Shown in pieces: positions 41,974-51,111 of a DNA stretch of 64,000 bases. The notes under the pieces were generated by a model. It saw only the letters and a program-made list of their open reading frames with translations, searched no databases and was not told the origin of the DNA. Source of the DNA: CG2-30-51-40 sp041753575 (GTDB lineage: Bacteria; Desulfobacterota; DSM-4660; Desulfatiglandales; Desulfatiglandaceae); NCBI GenBank assembly GCA_041753575.1, contig JBGSUA010000007.1, positions 1-64,000 of the forward strand. Direction: 5' to 3'. The translations under genes were made by a program, and so were the position numbers. Positions within the stretch are counted from its first letter, which is position 1. Each line of letters begins with the position of its first letter.

Positions 41974-43758
41974 CTACTGACCTGCCAGTTTCAGGCCCAG
42001 TTCCTTGAGCTGATCCTCGGTCACTGCAGAGGGGGCGTTGGTCATGAGGCACTGGGCAGTGGTGGTCTTTGGGAAGGCGATGACCTCCCTTATGGAGGAG
42101 GCGCCTATGAGAAGGGCCACAAGCCTGTCCAGGCCGAAGGCCACGCCGCCATGAGGAGGAGCGCCGTAGCGCAGGGCCTCCAGCAGAAAACCGAACTTCG
42201 CATCCGCATCCTCTTTAGAAATACCCAGGAGTGAAAAGACCCTGCCCTGCATCTCCGGATCGTGAATCCTTATGCTTCCTCCCCCTATCTCGACTCCGTT
42301 CAGAACAAGATCATAGGCCCTGGCCCTCACCTTTTCGGGGTCTTTTTCCAGCAGATCAAGGTCATCGAGGTTCGGCGAGGTAAAGGGATGATGGACCGCA
42401 TCGAGCCTCTTTTCCTCTTCGTTATATTCAAAGAGTGGAAATTCAGTTATCCAGACAAGGGAAAAGACGTTTTCCGGGATAAGCCCCAGTTTCCTCGCGA
42501 CTACCAGCCTGAGCCCTCCCATGATTGCGGAGGCGGCCTTGGGTCTGTCGGCCACCATTATGATCAGGTCGCCTTCCCCGGCGGAGGAGGCATCATTAAC
42601 GGCTTTCCTGGCCCCCTCGTCAAAGAACTTCTCAAGCGAGGATTGCCATCCGCTACCTGTCACCTTGGCCCAGGCAAGGCCTTTCCCGCCCAGGGACTCG
42701 GCCTCCTTTGTAAGCACATCTATCGCCTTTCTGGAAAAAGCCGCCGCGCCGCCCGGAATTGCCAGGGCCTTCACACGGCCTCCTACCTCAACAACCTTTC
42801 TGAAGACGCCGAAGCTGGTATTCCCCGCAATCTCCGTTATATCAGCCATCGGCATGCCGAATCTCAGATCCGGTCTGTCCGTTCCATAAAGGGCAATGGC
42901 TTCCCTGTAGGTCATTCTCCTGATAGGAAGCGATATGTCCCTTTCAAGCGCCTTGCTGAAGACATCCGAAACCATAGTCTCACAGACGGCCATCACATCA
43001 TCTTCTCCAACAAAGGACATCTCTATGTCCACCTGCGTGAACTCGGGCTGCCGGTCGGCCCTGAGGTCTTCATCCCTGAAGCAGCGCACTATCTGGTAAT
43101 ATCGGTCAAAGCCCCCGACCATCAGAAGCTGCTTGAAGAGTTGGGGCGATTGCGGGAGCGCATAAAAGAGACCCTTGTTGACCCTGCTCGGAACCAGGTA
43201 ATCGCGGGCCCCCTCAGGTGTGCTCTTCGTAAGAAAAGGAGTCTCCACATCAACGAATCCCTGCCTGTTGAGGCACTCCCTGATGCAGGAGGCGATCTGA
43301 TGTCTCTTCAGAAAAGCCTTGAATACCTGGGGTCTTCTAAGTTCCAGATAGCGGTACTTGAGGCGCAGGACCTCGGACGCGTCAACGGCGCCGTCCACCT
43401 GGAACGGAGTGGTCTCTGCCCGGTTGAGAATCCTCACATCCTTTGCCCTTATTTCGATCCCGCCTGTTGCAAGATCCTTGTTTTCCTGCCCCGGAAGCCT
43501 TCTTGCCACAACTCCCTTGAGCGCTATTACCCATTCATTCCTGAGGAGGGAGGCCTTTTCGTGTGCCTGCGGTGATTCTGCGGGATCAAACACGATCTGG
43601 GTAAGCCCTTCCCTGTCCCTCAGATCCACAAAGATTAGACCGCCCAAATCCCTCCGGCCGTTTACCCAGCCCATTATAACCACTTCGCTCCCGACATCTC
43701 CGGCGTTCAAACCGCCGCATGTGTGGCTCCTCTTCCAGTTATCCATTGATTCGTTCAA
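41974..43758 (-). CDS. aspS: Aspartate-tRNA ligase
   Basis: 594 residues, bacterial type with the inserted GAD domain. The TTG start at 43758 is supported by GAGG seven nt upstream; an ATG lies four codons later. The anticodon-binding OB fold starts GDVGSEVVIMGWVNGRRDLG. Class II motifs are VDVETPFLTKSTPEGARDYL, the motif-2 region RCFRDEDLRADRQPEFTQVD and the motif-3 region FGLDRLVALL. It charges tRNA-Asp, and in many relatives also tRNA-Asn for later amidation. Last gene of the hisS-side cluster. Confidence 0.97.
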   Translation of the reverse strand: MNESMDNWKRSHTCGGLNAGDVGSEVVIMGWVNGRRDLGGLIFVDLRDREGLTQIVFDPAESPQAHEKASLLRNEWVIALKGVVARRLPGQENKDLATGGIEIRAKDVRILNRAETTPFQVDGAVDASEVLRLKYRYLELRRPQVFKAFLKRHQIASCIRECLNRQGFVDVETPFLTKSTPEGARDYLVPSRVNKGLFYALPQSPQLFKQLLMVGGFDRYYQIVRCFRDEDLRADRQPEFTQVDIEMSFVGEDDVMAVCETMVSDVFSKALERDISLPIRRMTYREAIALYGTDRPDLRFGMPMADITEIAGNTSFGVFRKVVEVGGRVKALAIPGGAAAFSRKAIDVLTKEAESLGGKGLAWAKVTGSGWQSSLEKFFDEGARKAVNDASSAGEGDLIIMVADRPKAASAIMGGLRLVVARKLGLIPENVFSLVWITEFPLFEYNEEEKRLDAVHHPFTSPNLDDLDLLEKDPEKVRARAYDLVLNGVEIGGGSIRIHDPEMQGRVFSLLGISKEDADAKFGFLLEALRYGAPPHGGVAFGLDRLVALLIGASSIREVIAFPKTTTAQCLMTNAPSAVTEDQLKELGLKLAGQ

Positions 43759-43847
43759 CGCTTCACCTCATTTTTTTCCATCGGTTACTGAGAACCGACT
43801 GCCTATTTTTAGCCCCTCGACGCCTTATCAAAAAGAAAAATATCTTC

Positions 43848-45098
43848 CTAAAGCCGACCCGCAAGATTAACGATCTGATCCAGGGGCAAAGCCTCCTGAG
43901 CCTTTGTTCCCATGTCTCGAACTATGGCCTCTCCCCTCTTGAGTTCCTCCTCACCAAGTATGATAACCCGCCTGGCCTTAAGCTTATCGGCCCTTTTGAG
44001 CTGAGCCTTGAGCCCTTTTTCACCGTATTCCATTTCAACTCTCATGCCCTTTTTCCTGAGATCGGCAATTATGGGAAAGATCCTGCTCTTGCTTGCCTCC
44101 CCAAGGGCCGCCACAAAGATATCCGCGCCATAAAAATAGTCCTTGACCGTGTCTTCAAGAAGCGCGGCCACTCTTTCCATTCCCATGGCAAATCCTATTG
44201 CCGGCTGCTCGGGGCCGCCAAGGATTTTCACAAGACCATCGTATCTTCCCCCGCCTGCTACCGCGTTCTGGGAGCCCAGCCGGTCGGTCTGTATCTCGAA
44301 TGTGGTCTTGCAGTAATAATCAAGCCCTCTTACCAGATTAGGATTGATCTTATAGGATAACTTACTGATATCAAGATAACTCCTCACCTTATCAAAGTGA
44401 TCCACGCAACCGGAACAAAGATGCGCTGAGATAGAAGGGGCTCCCGCTATGGCCTCTTTACATGAGTCCACCTTGCAGTCAAAGACCCTGAGGGGATTTA
44501 ATTCCGCCCTTCTCCGGCAGTCCGCGCAAAGAGATCCTTTTATCCCGCTGAGATAGTCCTTCAATATATTGCGGTATCCCGGACGGCACGAAGCGCACCC
44601 CAGCGAATTGATGCAGAGCGTCAAGCCGCCTATTCCTATCGCCTCAAAGATGGTCATGGCCATGAGCACCATTTCGGCATCGCTTAAAGGCCCTGGATCA
44701 CCCAGAAGTTCCGCGTTTATCTGATGAAATTGCCTGAGTCTCCCCTTCTGAGGTCTTTCATGGCGAAACATGGGACCGATGGAGAAGAGCTTTTGAACTC
44801 CCCCGGCCTCATGCAGGCCGTTCTGGACATAAGCCCTCACCACGGATGCAGTCGCTTCCGGTCTGAGCGCCATACCCCTTCCCTTGCTGTCAGTGAGTGT
44901 GTACATCTCTTTTGAGACAATATCGGTTTCCTGGCCTATGCCGCGGCTGAAAAGATCAGTAAACTCCATAATTGGAGTCCTGATCTCAAGAAAGCCAAAG
45001 GATGAGAAAACCCTCCTCGCGCATTCTTCTATCTTCTGCCAAAGCCCGGTCTCAGGCGGCAGTATGTCCTTAAATCCTTTAATGCTTATAAACTCCAA
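43848..45098 (-). CDS. hisS: Histidine-tRNA ligase
   Basis: 416 residues. The TTG start follows GGAGGT by six nt. Class II signatures are RTPIMEFTDLFSRGIG, the motif-2 region LRPEATASVVRAYV and GPMFRHERPQKGRLRQFHQI, and the His-specific motif LVRGLDYYCKTTFE. Cys pairs typical of many HisRS insertions (CASC, CADC, CSGC) are present. The C-terminal anticodon domain ends RVIILGEEELKRGEAIV. Upstream of aspS by 90 bp, probably one operon. Confidence 0.97.
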   Translation of the reverse strand: MEFISIKGFKDILPPETGLWQKIEECARRVFSSFGFLEIRTPIMEFTDLFSRGIGQETDIVSKEMYTLTDSKGRGMALRPEATASVVRAYVQNGLHEAGGVQKLFSIGPMFRHERPQKGRLRQFHQINAELLGDPGPLSDAEMVLMAMTIFEAIGIGGLTLCINSLGCASCRPGYRNILKDYLSGIKGSLCADCRRRAELNPLRVFDCKVDSCKEAIAGAPSISAHLCSGCVDHFDKVRSYLDISKLSYKINPNLVRGLDYYCKTTFEIQTDRLGSQNAVAGGGRYDGLVKILGGPEQPAIGFAMGMERVAALLEDTVKDYFYGADIFVAALGEASKSRIFPIIADLRKKGMRVEMEYGEKGLKAQLKRADKLKARRVIILGEEELKRGEAIVRDMGTKAQEALPLDQIVNLAGRL

Positions 45099-45187
45099 TC
45101 ATCTACCTCCAAATCCATTTATTCATCAAAGAGTTATGGCCTCTATCCCTCCGAGCGCATGACGCGACCGTTGAAAAAAATACAGTT

Positions 45188-46822
45188 TCAGCCTTTCTTG
45201 CGGATCAGGGAAGGGTCATATCCGTGGGGTTTTTCATATCCAAGGAGATTTAAGAGGGTGGCGGCCACATTGGAAAGGCCCCTCTTTTCAAGCGCAGATA
45301 TCTCGTATTCGCCCTCATAAGCAGGATCGTAAATGGCAAATGGAACCGGGTTCAGGGTGTGGGCCGTCTTGACGCTCAGGTTTCCTTTCTTGTCTTTTGC
45401 CATCATCTCGTCAGCGTTTCCGTGATCGGCCGTGACAACGGCTATACCCCCGAGCCCTTCAACTATTTTAAGAAGATCTCCCACACACGTATCAACTACC
45501 TCAACCGCGGTTACCGCAGCGGCCATAACACCTGTGTGGCCAACCATGTCTCCGTTCGCGAAATTCAAGCGGCCGAATCGGTATGCGCCGCCAAGGAGCA
45601 TCTCAACAGTCCTGGCCTTTACCTCGAAGGCCTTCATGGCCGGTGCAGTTTCAAACCTGACCTTGTCGGAGGGCACCTCCACATAGGTTTCAAGTCGCTC
45701 ATCAATGTAACCTGACCGGTTCCCGTTCCAGAAATAGGTGACATGCCCGAACTTCTGTGTCTCGGCAATCGCAAAGCTTTTTATCCCCTCCGCACAGAGA
45801 TATTCGCTCACCGTCAGGTCAATCGCAGGCGGTATAACAAGAAATCTAGCCGGCGTATGGGTGTCTCCATCATATTCCATCATGCCCGCGTATAGCACAT
45901 CCGGAAACCGGCCTCGGTCGAAAAAGGTAAAATCCTTTTCCGTAAAGGCCTTCGAAATCTCTATGGCCCTGTCTCCCCTGAAGTTGAAGTTGATTACAAC
46001 ATCTCCATCACAGATCGGGCCCACAGGGTTACCATTGCTATCCGTTACGACAAATGCATCAAGAAACTGATCCGTGGCGGAAGGATCTTCCGCGTAAAAC
46101 GCCTCGACGGCTTGAGAGGCCGACAAAAAGGGCCTGCCCCTACCGAGGACATGAGCCTCCCATCCCGTCCTTACGATCTCCCAATCCGCTCCGTACCTGT
46201 CCATGGTCACCTTCATGCGGCCTCCGCCTGAGGCGATCATGTAGTCAAATCCCATGGAATCCGATATCCTGGAAAGCATCTGTTCAGTCGGCTCCAAATA
46301 CCTCAGGGCAGATCTTTCCTCCACATCCCTTCCGTCAAGCAGCGCATGTATTCTCACTCTTTTAAAACCGCACGCGGCGCATTTGTGAACCAGCTTATAT
46401 AATTGACTTATGTGGGAGTGGACATTGCCGTCCGACAAAAGCCCTACAAAGTGGACGGTTGAGCCTGCCTTGGCTCTTTCTCTGATCTCCTTCCACAATG
46501 GAGTGGAAAAGATCTCTCCCGTCTCAAGGGCCCTGTTCACAAGCAGCGCGCCCTGCGCAAAGACCCTCCCTGCCCCGAGGGCGTTGTGCCCCACTTCGCT
46601 GTTTCCCATATCCTCGTCGCTGGGGAGTCCGACTGCCGTTCCATGCGCCTTGAGGGTACAAAAAAGCCCTGATGAGAAGAGGCGATCCAGATTTGGAGTC
46701 TTTGCCATATACACCGCATTATGGTCGCCCGGCGCGCCGATCCCGATCCCGTCCATGATTATGAGGAGCAGCGGTCCTTTTCTTCCTTTGAAATAATCGA
46801 GTTCAGCTAAACGTAAGGTCAT
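45188..46822 (-). CDS. gpmI: 2,3-bisphosphoglycerate-independent phosphoglycerate mutase
   Basis: 544 residues of the alkaline-phosphatase superfamily, near full length. The metal-binding start LLLIIMDGIGIGAPGDHNAV, the phospho-Ser in DEDMGNSEVGHNALGAGRV, HSHISQLY, and the last metal site VVTADHGNADEMM identify GpmI. It interconverts 3- and 2-phosphoglycerate with Mn2+. Between the FGE-like gene and hisS on the same strand. Confidence 0.96.
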   Translation of the reverse strand: MTLRLAELDYFKGRKGPLLLIIMDGIGIGAPGDHNAVYMAKTPNLDRLFSSGLFCTLKAHGTAVGLPSDEDMGNSEVGHNALGAGRVFAQGALLVNRALETGEIFSTPLWKEIRERAKAGSTVHFVGLLSDGNVHSHISQLYKLVHKCAACGFKRVRIHALLDGRDVEERSALRYLEPTEQMLSRISDSMGFDYMIASGGGRMKVTMDRYGADWEIVRTGWEAHVLGRGRPFLSASQAVEAFYAEDPSATDQFLDAFVVTDSNGNPVGPICDGDVVINFNFRGDRAIEISKAFTEKDFTFFDRGRFPDVLYAGMMEYDGDTHTPARFLVIPPAIDLTVSEYLCAEGIKSFAIAETQKFGHVTYFWNGNRSGYIDERLETYVEVPSDKVRFETAPAMKAFEVKARTVEMLLGGAYRFGRLNFANGDMVGHTGVMAAAVTAVEVVDTCVGDLLKIVEGLGGIAVVTADHGNADEMMAKDKKGNLSVKTAHTLNPVPFAIYDPAYEGEYEISALEKRGLSNVAATLLNLLGYEKPHGYDPSLIRKKG

Positions 46823-46834
46823 AATACAACTCTG

Positions 46835-47674
46835 CTAATCCGTCACTTTAATAAGCCTGAATCCGACAGTACTGTAACGACTTGCCGGATGGGCAAAGTT
46901 TCTATTCGCTGAACGGCACAGGTTTCCATATTTGAACCAACTCCCTCCGCGCCGCACCCTTCGGCTGCCTTCGGCAGGCCCTTGCGGATCAACCGAATCC
47001 TCCCCGGAATAGGCCCCATACCAGTCAGAGCACCATTCCCAGGTATTTCCGTGCATGTCAAAGATGCCCCATGGATTTGGAGGAAAAGTTTTTACAGGGG
47101 CAGGCGAGCCGGCAGGAATCCCCAGATTTGAGGCGTAAGGCCCGCACTCATTTACTCCCTGGCTGTTGTTAGCGTAAAGGGCGTGGGTACAGTCAATGTC
47201 ATCTCCCCACCAAAAAGCTGTCTGTGAGCCTGCCCTGCACGCGTATTCCCATTCGGCCTCGGTAGGGAGTCTGTAGCTGCCCTGGCCTCTCGCGTTGAGT
47301 CTTGCTATGAATCTACTGGAGTCGTTCCATGACAACTTGACGACAGGCAGGTTTCCGCCATGATTTGCGCCAAGCGGTCTCTTGCCCATAACCGCGCGCC
47401 ATTGATCCACAGTCACCTCGGTGGTTTGAATAAAAAAAGGGCTTTTTATCGTGACCTTATGCAATTTCTCGTCGGAATCCCTTCCTTTCTCTACGGCTGG
47501 GCTCCCCATCATAAACGATCCAGCCGGGACCTTGACAAACTCCATCCCAAAGCTATTGACATAGGATTGCCCTCCTGACGCCTGGCTCATGAAAAGCAGG
47601 CAAGCCATCAATGCCCCGGCAAACAAACCTGAAAAAGCCCTAATGGGAATTTTCTTGTTAGATCCTTTTCTCAT
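46835..47674 (-). CDS. Exported formylglycine-generating-enzyme-like (SUMF1) protein
   Basis: GAGGT before the ATG at 47674 sets the start; 279 residues with a signal peptide (AFSGLFAGALMACLLFMSQA). The SUMF1 domain shows FVKVPAGSFMMGSPA, TTEVTVDQWRAVMG, YRLPTEAEWEYACRAGS and GIFDMHGNTWEWCSDWYG, ending YSTVGFRLIK. Many bacterial members are not sulfatase activators but binding or lectin-like domains. A sulfatase is not visible nearby. The signal peptide points to periplasmic action. Confidence 0.9.
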   Translation of the reverse strand: MRKGSNKKIPIRAFSGLFAGALMACLLFMSQASGGQSYVNSFGMEFVKVPAGSFMMGSPAVEKGRDSDEKLHKVTIKSPFFIQTTEVTVDQWRAVMGKRPLGANHGGNLPVVKLSWNDSSRFIARLNARGQGSYRLPTEAEWEYACRAGSQTAFWWGDDIDCTHALYANNSQGVNECGPYASNLGIPAGSPAPVKTFPPNPWGIFDMHGNTWEWCSDWYGAYSGEDSVDPQGPAEGSRRVRRGGSWFKYGNLCRSANRNFAHPASRYSTVGFRLIKVTD

Positions 47675-47858
47675 AGCTACCTCGCTCAAAGAGGCTGAAA
47701 TTTACTTCATCGGCATCAGGGGATACCCGGAAAACCGTTTTGCTAAGATAGCACTAATGATCTTCCGATCAAAGACAAAATCATTGAAAACACCAGCTCT
47801 CATCACATATAAGGAAATAGGAGAGGTCACAGAATAAGACGCAGGAAAGGATAGGATC

Positions 47859-49565
47859 ATGGATCAAAGAGTTGTCATTATAGGGGCCGTAGCACTTGGA
47901 CCCAAGGCTGCCTGCCGCATAAAGAGACTTGCTCCCGATTCCAGGGTTACCATGGTGGATCAGGGAAGCCTCATCTCTTACGGAGGATGCGGCATACCAT
48001 ATTTTGTTTCAGGTGATGTGAGCGATGCCAGTCAGCTTCAATCCACAAGCTTTAACATGATCAGAGACGAAAAGTTTTTCAGAGAGGCAAAAGATATTGA
48101 GGTTCTGACCAGGACAAGGGCCGAGGCGATAGACCGGGGGAGGCGGGTGGTCACGGTAAGGGATCTCTCATCAGGGAAAGAAAAGGAACTCCCTTATAAC
48201 AGGCTTGTCCTTGCGACCGGGAGCAGGCCCAGACGCATTTCGGTCCCTGGGGCTGACCTCAAAGGCGTATTCACCGTATCCAATCTGGATGAGGCAATGG
48301 CCATAAAGGCAAAGATCGCCGCTGGAGAGGTGGGAAAGGCAGTAATCATTGGGGGCGGAGCAATTGGACTCGAAATGGCTGAGGCCTTGAGTGATCTCTG
48401 GGGGATCGAGACCGCCGTCATTGAGATCGCAGACCAGGTACTGCCGGGGGTTATAGGTAAAGCGATGGCCCACATGGCCCAGAAACATATATCTGAAAAG
48501 GGCGTTTCACTTCATCTTTCCCGGCGGGTAACCAGGATTGAGGGCGATCAGATGGTCGGAGCCGTGGTAACAGATCAAGGCGTTATCGAGGCGGATCTGG
48601 TGATCATGGCGGCAGGAGTGGTTCCTAACAGCGATCTGGCAAAGGGCGCCGGCCTGAGACTCACGGAGAGAGGTGCTATATGGGTAAACAGCAGGATGCA
48701 AACGTCTGATCCCCTTATATATGCAGGCGGAGACTGCGTTGAGATCCCCAACCTCATAACCGGAAGGCTTGGCTTTTATCCCCTTGGCTCAATGGCCAAT
48801 CGTCAGGGAAGGGTTATAGGAACAAACGCCTCGGGGGGTGAAGCGGAATTTGAAGGCGCAGTGGGATCTTTTGTAATCAAGCTCTTTGATCTATCAGTCG
48901 CGAGCGCCGGCCTTACCTTTGAGGCGGCGAAGAATGAGGGATTTGATCCTGTAAGCGCCTTTGTCGTGCAGTTCGACAGGGCCCATTTTTATCCTGAAAA
49001 AGACCTGCTCTATCTGGAATTAGTAGCAGACAGGAAAACAAGGCAGATTCTCGGCATCCAGGGCCTGGCTGATACGGGAGACTCAATGCTAGCAAGAGTT
49101 AATGCAGTCGCTTCCCTTCTAAGACACAAGCCCAAAGTGGAAGAAATCGGCAATCTTGAGATACCCTATTCGCCCCCTTTCTCATCCGCAATGGATATAA
49201 TAAATGCCCTGGGCAATACCGCTGAAAATATCATAGAAGGAAGAAACAGGGTTATAGAGCCTGATGAGTTTGCCTCATGGTGGGAAGGCCGCGGCAAGGG
49301 CGATGCCTTTTTCCTGGACTGCCGGGGATGGGGCAATGCCGAACTGTTTGTAAAAAAGTATCCTGATCACTGGAAGAGCATCCCCCAGGATGAATTGAGG
49401 TCAAGGATGAATGAGGTTCCAAAAGACCGGCCCATAGTGCTTATATGCAACACGGGGGTGCGCTCCTACGAAGCACAGCTTATCCTGAAGCAGGCGGGCA
49501 TATCCAATACCTTCAATCTTCAGGGCGGAATGGCGGCGATCAAGAAATGCGGCATACCTGTCTGA
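47859..49565 (+). CDS. CoA-disulfide-reductase-like flavoprotein with rhodanese domain
   Basis: 568 residues. FAD-binding start VVIIGAVALGPKAACRIKRL, the single redox Cys in SYGGCGIPYFVSGDV, a central NAD-binding AVIIGGGAIGLEMAEAL, and the FAD end motif DPLIYAGGDCVEIPN. From about residue 470 a rhodanese domain follows with active-site Cys in VLICNTGVRSYEAQL. Such fusions reduce CoA disulfide or persulfides and are frequent in sulfur-metabolising bacteria. The glycine motif is GAVALG instead of GGVAGG. RBS AAAGGATAGG. Confidence 0.93.
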   Translation: MDQRVVIIGAVALGPKAACRIKRLAPDSRVTMVDQGSLISYGGCGIPYFVSGDVSDASQLQSTSFNMIRDEKFFREAKDIEVLTRTRAEAIDRGRRVVTVRDLSSGKEKELPYNRLVLATGSRPRRISVPGADLKGVFTVSNLDEAMAIKAKIAAGEVGKAVIIGGGAIGLEMAEALSDLWGIETAVIEIADQVLPGVIGKAMAHMAQKHISEKGVSLHLSRRVTRIEGDQMVGAVVTDQGVIEADLVIMAAGVVPNSDLAKGAGLRLTERGAIWVNSRMQTSDPLIYAGGDCVEIPNLITGRLGFYPLGSMANRQGRVIGTNASGGEAEFEGAVGSFVIKLFDLSVASAGLTFEAAKNEGFDPVSAFVVQFDRAHFYPEKDLLYLELVADRKTRQILGIQGLADTGDSMLARVNAVASLLRHKPKVEEIGNLEIPYSPPFSSAMDIINALGNTAENIIEGRNRVIEPDEFASWWEGRGKGDAFFLDCRGWGNAELFVKKYPDHWKSIPQDELRSRMNEVPKDRPIVLICNTGVRSYEAQLILKQAGISNTFNLQGGMAAIKKCGIPV

Positions 49566-49623
49566 TGCGACGTCTTGCCTTCAAAAGGCCTTTTGAACTC
49601 ATCATGAGACATGAGAGCAGGAG

Positions 49624-50094
49624 ATGCTGACCATAAGATTAGTGGTGGTTGACAGGACAAGACAGGCCTTTCTCAAGGAGGGGGAGGAGTTTTATATAAA
49701 AAGGATAAAGCGGTATGCCCGGATGGAATGGATTGAGGTGAAACCGGAAGGCAGAAAGGCCCTTTCCTCTCCCGAGGATGCGATGGTCTCTGAGGGCAAG
49801 GCCATCGCCAGGAAACTCACGCCCAGGGAATATGTGATCTCCCTCGACAGGGAAGGAAGGGCCTTTGACTCCATTGGATTTGCAAGGTTTATAGAGAAGC
49901 TTTCCATGCATCAGAGCAGCATCTGTTTTGTCATAGGGGGCGCTCTGGGAATCTCACGCGAGATACTCGAAAGATCGAATGAAAGGCTATCCCTCTCAAC
50001 TATGACGATGACCCACGAAATGGCCCGACTATTTCTTCTTGAACAGATCTACAGAGCCTTTACCATACTCAACAACGAAAAATACCATAAATAA
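49624..50094 (+). CDS. rlmH: 23S rRNA (pseudouridine-1915-N3)-methyltransferase
   Basis: 156 residues, the normal size of RlmH, a SPOUT methyltransferase that modifies Psi1915 in helix 69. Signatures are LTIRLVVVDRTRQAFLKEGE, EYVISLDREGRAFDSIGFAR, FVIGGALGISREI and SLSTMTMTHEMARLFLLEQI, ending RAFTILNNEKYHK. Encoded 58 bp after the flavoprotein gene. The region joins convergently on the dehydrogenase gene. Confidence 0.97.
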   Translation: MLTIRLVVVDRTRQAFLKEGEEFYIKRIKRYARMEWIEVKPEGRKALSSPEDAMVSEGKAIARKLTPREYVISLDREGRAFDSIGFARFIEKLSMHQSSICFVIGGALGISREILERSNERLSLSTMTMTHEMARLFLLEQIYRAFTILNNEKYHK

Positions 50095-50104
50095 GGCGGC
50101 CTTT

Positions 50105-50869
50105 TCAGGCCATGGAACCGCCATCCACCGTGATGGTCTCACCCGTGACGAACCTTGAAAGATCCGACGCGAGGAAAAGCACGCATCCGACGACGTCATC
50201 CACCTCGGCGATCCTGCCCATTGGAATCATCTTTGTCAGCTCCGGAAGAAGGGACTCATTTCCCCAGAAAAACTTACTGAAACCTGTTTTTACCATGCAG
50301 GGGGCCACAGAGTTCACAGTTATCTTTTCCTGAGCAAGCTCCACTGCCAAAACCCTTGTGAGCATCTCAAGACCGGCCTTGGCAATGCAATATATCCCCA
50401 TTCCCATAGCTGCCTTTCTGGCGGCTATTGAGCTGATGTTGATTATCCTCCCCTCGCCGGACTTCCTGATGAGCCTCACCGCCTCCTTTGTGACGAGATA
50501 TGGCCCTTTGACGTTTGTCTCAAGTATCTTATCCCAGAGAGACTCATCTGTATCTATTAAAGACGGGGTAAATATATTCATGCCAACATTATTTATAAGA
50601 ATATCAAGTCTTCCAAACTCAGCTTCAAGCGATTCAATCAGCGCTTTGACTTGATCCGATTTCCCCACATTAGCCGGCTTCACCATCACCTCATGGCCCA
50701 GGGCCCTGAACTCCTCCACGACGGCCTTGAGCGTATCTTCCTTTCTTCCGCATATCATAATCCTGGCGCCCCTTTCCGCCAGGGCCAGGGCAATCCCCTT
50801 TCCTATCCCTCTGCTTCCCCCGGTAATCAGAGCCACCTTCCCTGAAAAATCAAGCTCCCTTCTATCCAT
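50105..50869 (-). CDS. Short-chain dehydrogenase/reductase, FabG-like
   Basis: 254 residues with GGAGGGAAG before the ATG. Classical SDR motifs: VALITGGSRGIGKGIALALA, ILINNVGMNIF, the Ser in IINISSIAARKAAMG and the YxxxK in YCIAKAG, then NSVAPCMVKTG. Homologues act as 3-oxoacyl-ACP reductases, gluconate 5-dehydrogenases or acetoacetyl-CoA-type reductases; substrate is not decided here. Single gene between convergent rlmH and divergent CoA-disulfide-reductase-like gene. Confidence 0.92.
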   Translation of the reverse strand: MDRRELDFSGKVALITGGSRGIGKGIALALAERGARIMICGRKEDTLKAVVEEFRALGHEVMVKPANVGKSDQVKALIESLEAEFGRLDILINNVGMNIFTPSLIDTDESLWDKILETNVKGPYLVTKEAVRLIRKSGEGRIINISSIAARKAAMGMGIYCIAKAGLEMLTRVLAVELAQEKITVNSVAPCMVKTGFSKFFWGNESLLPELTKMIPMGRIAEVDDVVGCVLFLASDLSRFVTGETITVDGGSMA

Positions 50870-51111
50870 AGCTTCCCTCCTTTTCCTTTTCTATCATCGA
50901 AAGGATCATCGCGAAAAATCTTTATACTTAAATCCCTCTCAGTTGGCAAACATGCAAAAATGTTCCAACCTCTATTCGGCAGACGGCCGATCAGCGCTCA
51001 AGGCCCTCCAACAACCCCTTCCCGCCTTTAATCTCAATTACAAATGTCTTGCAATTTTCCTGGGATGGTACAAAATTCTTTCCTATATTCTTGACGAGGG
51101 AGGAGATCCTC

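Noticed and set aside
42262..43575. 437-codon open frame on the + strand
   Set aside because: Shadow of aspS, which has complete class II synthetase motifs on the minus strand.
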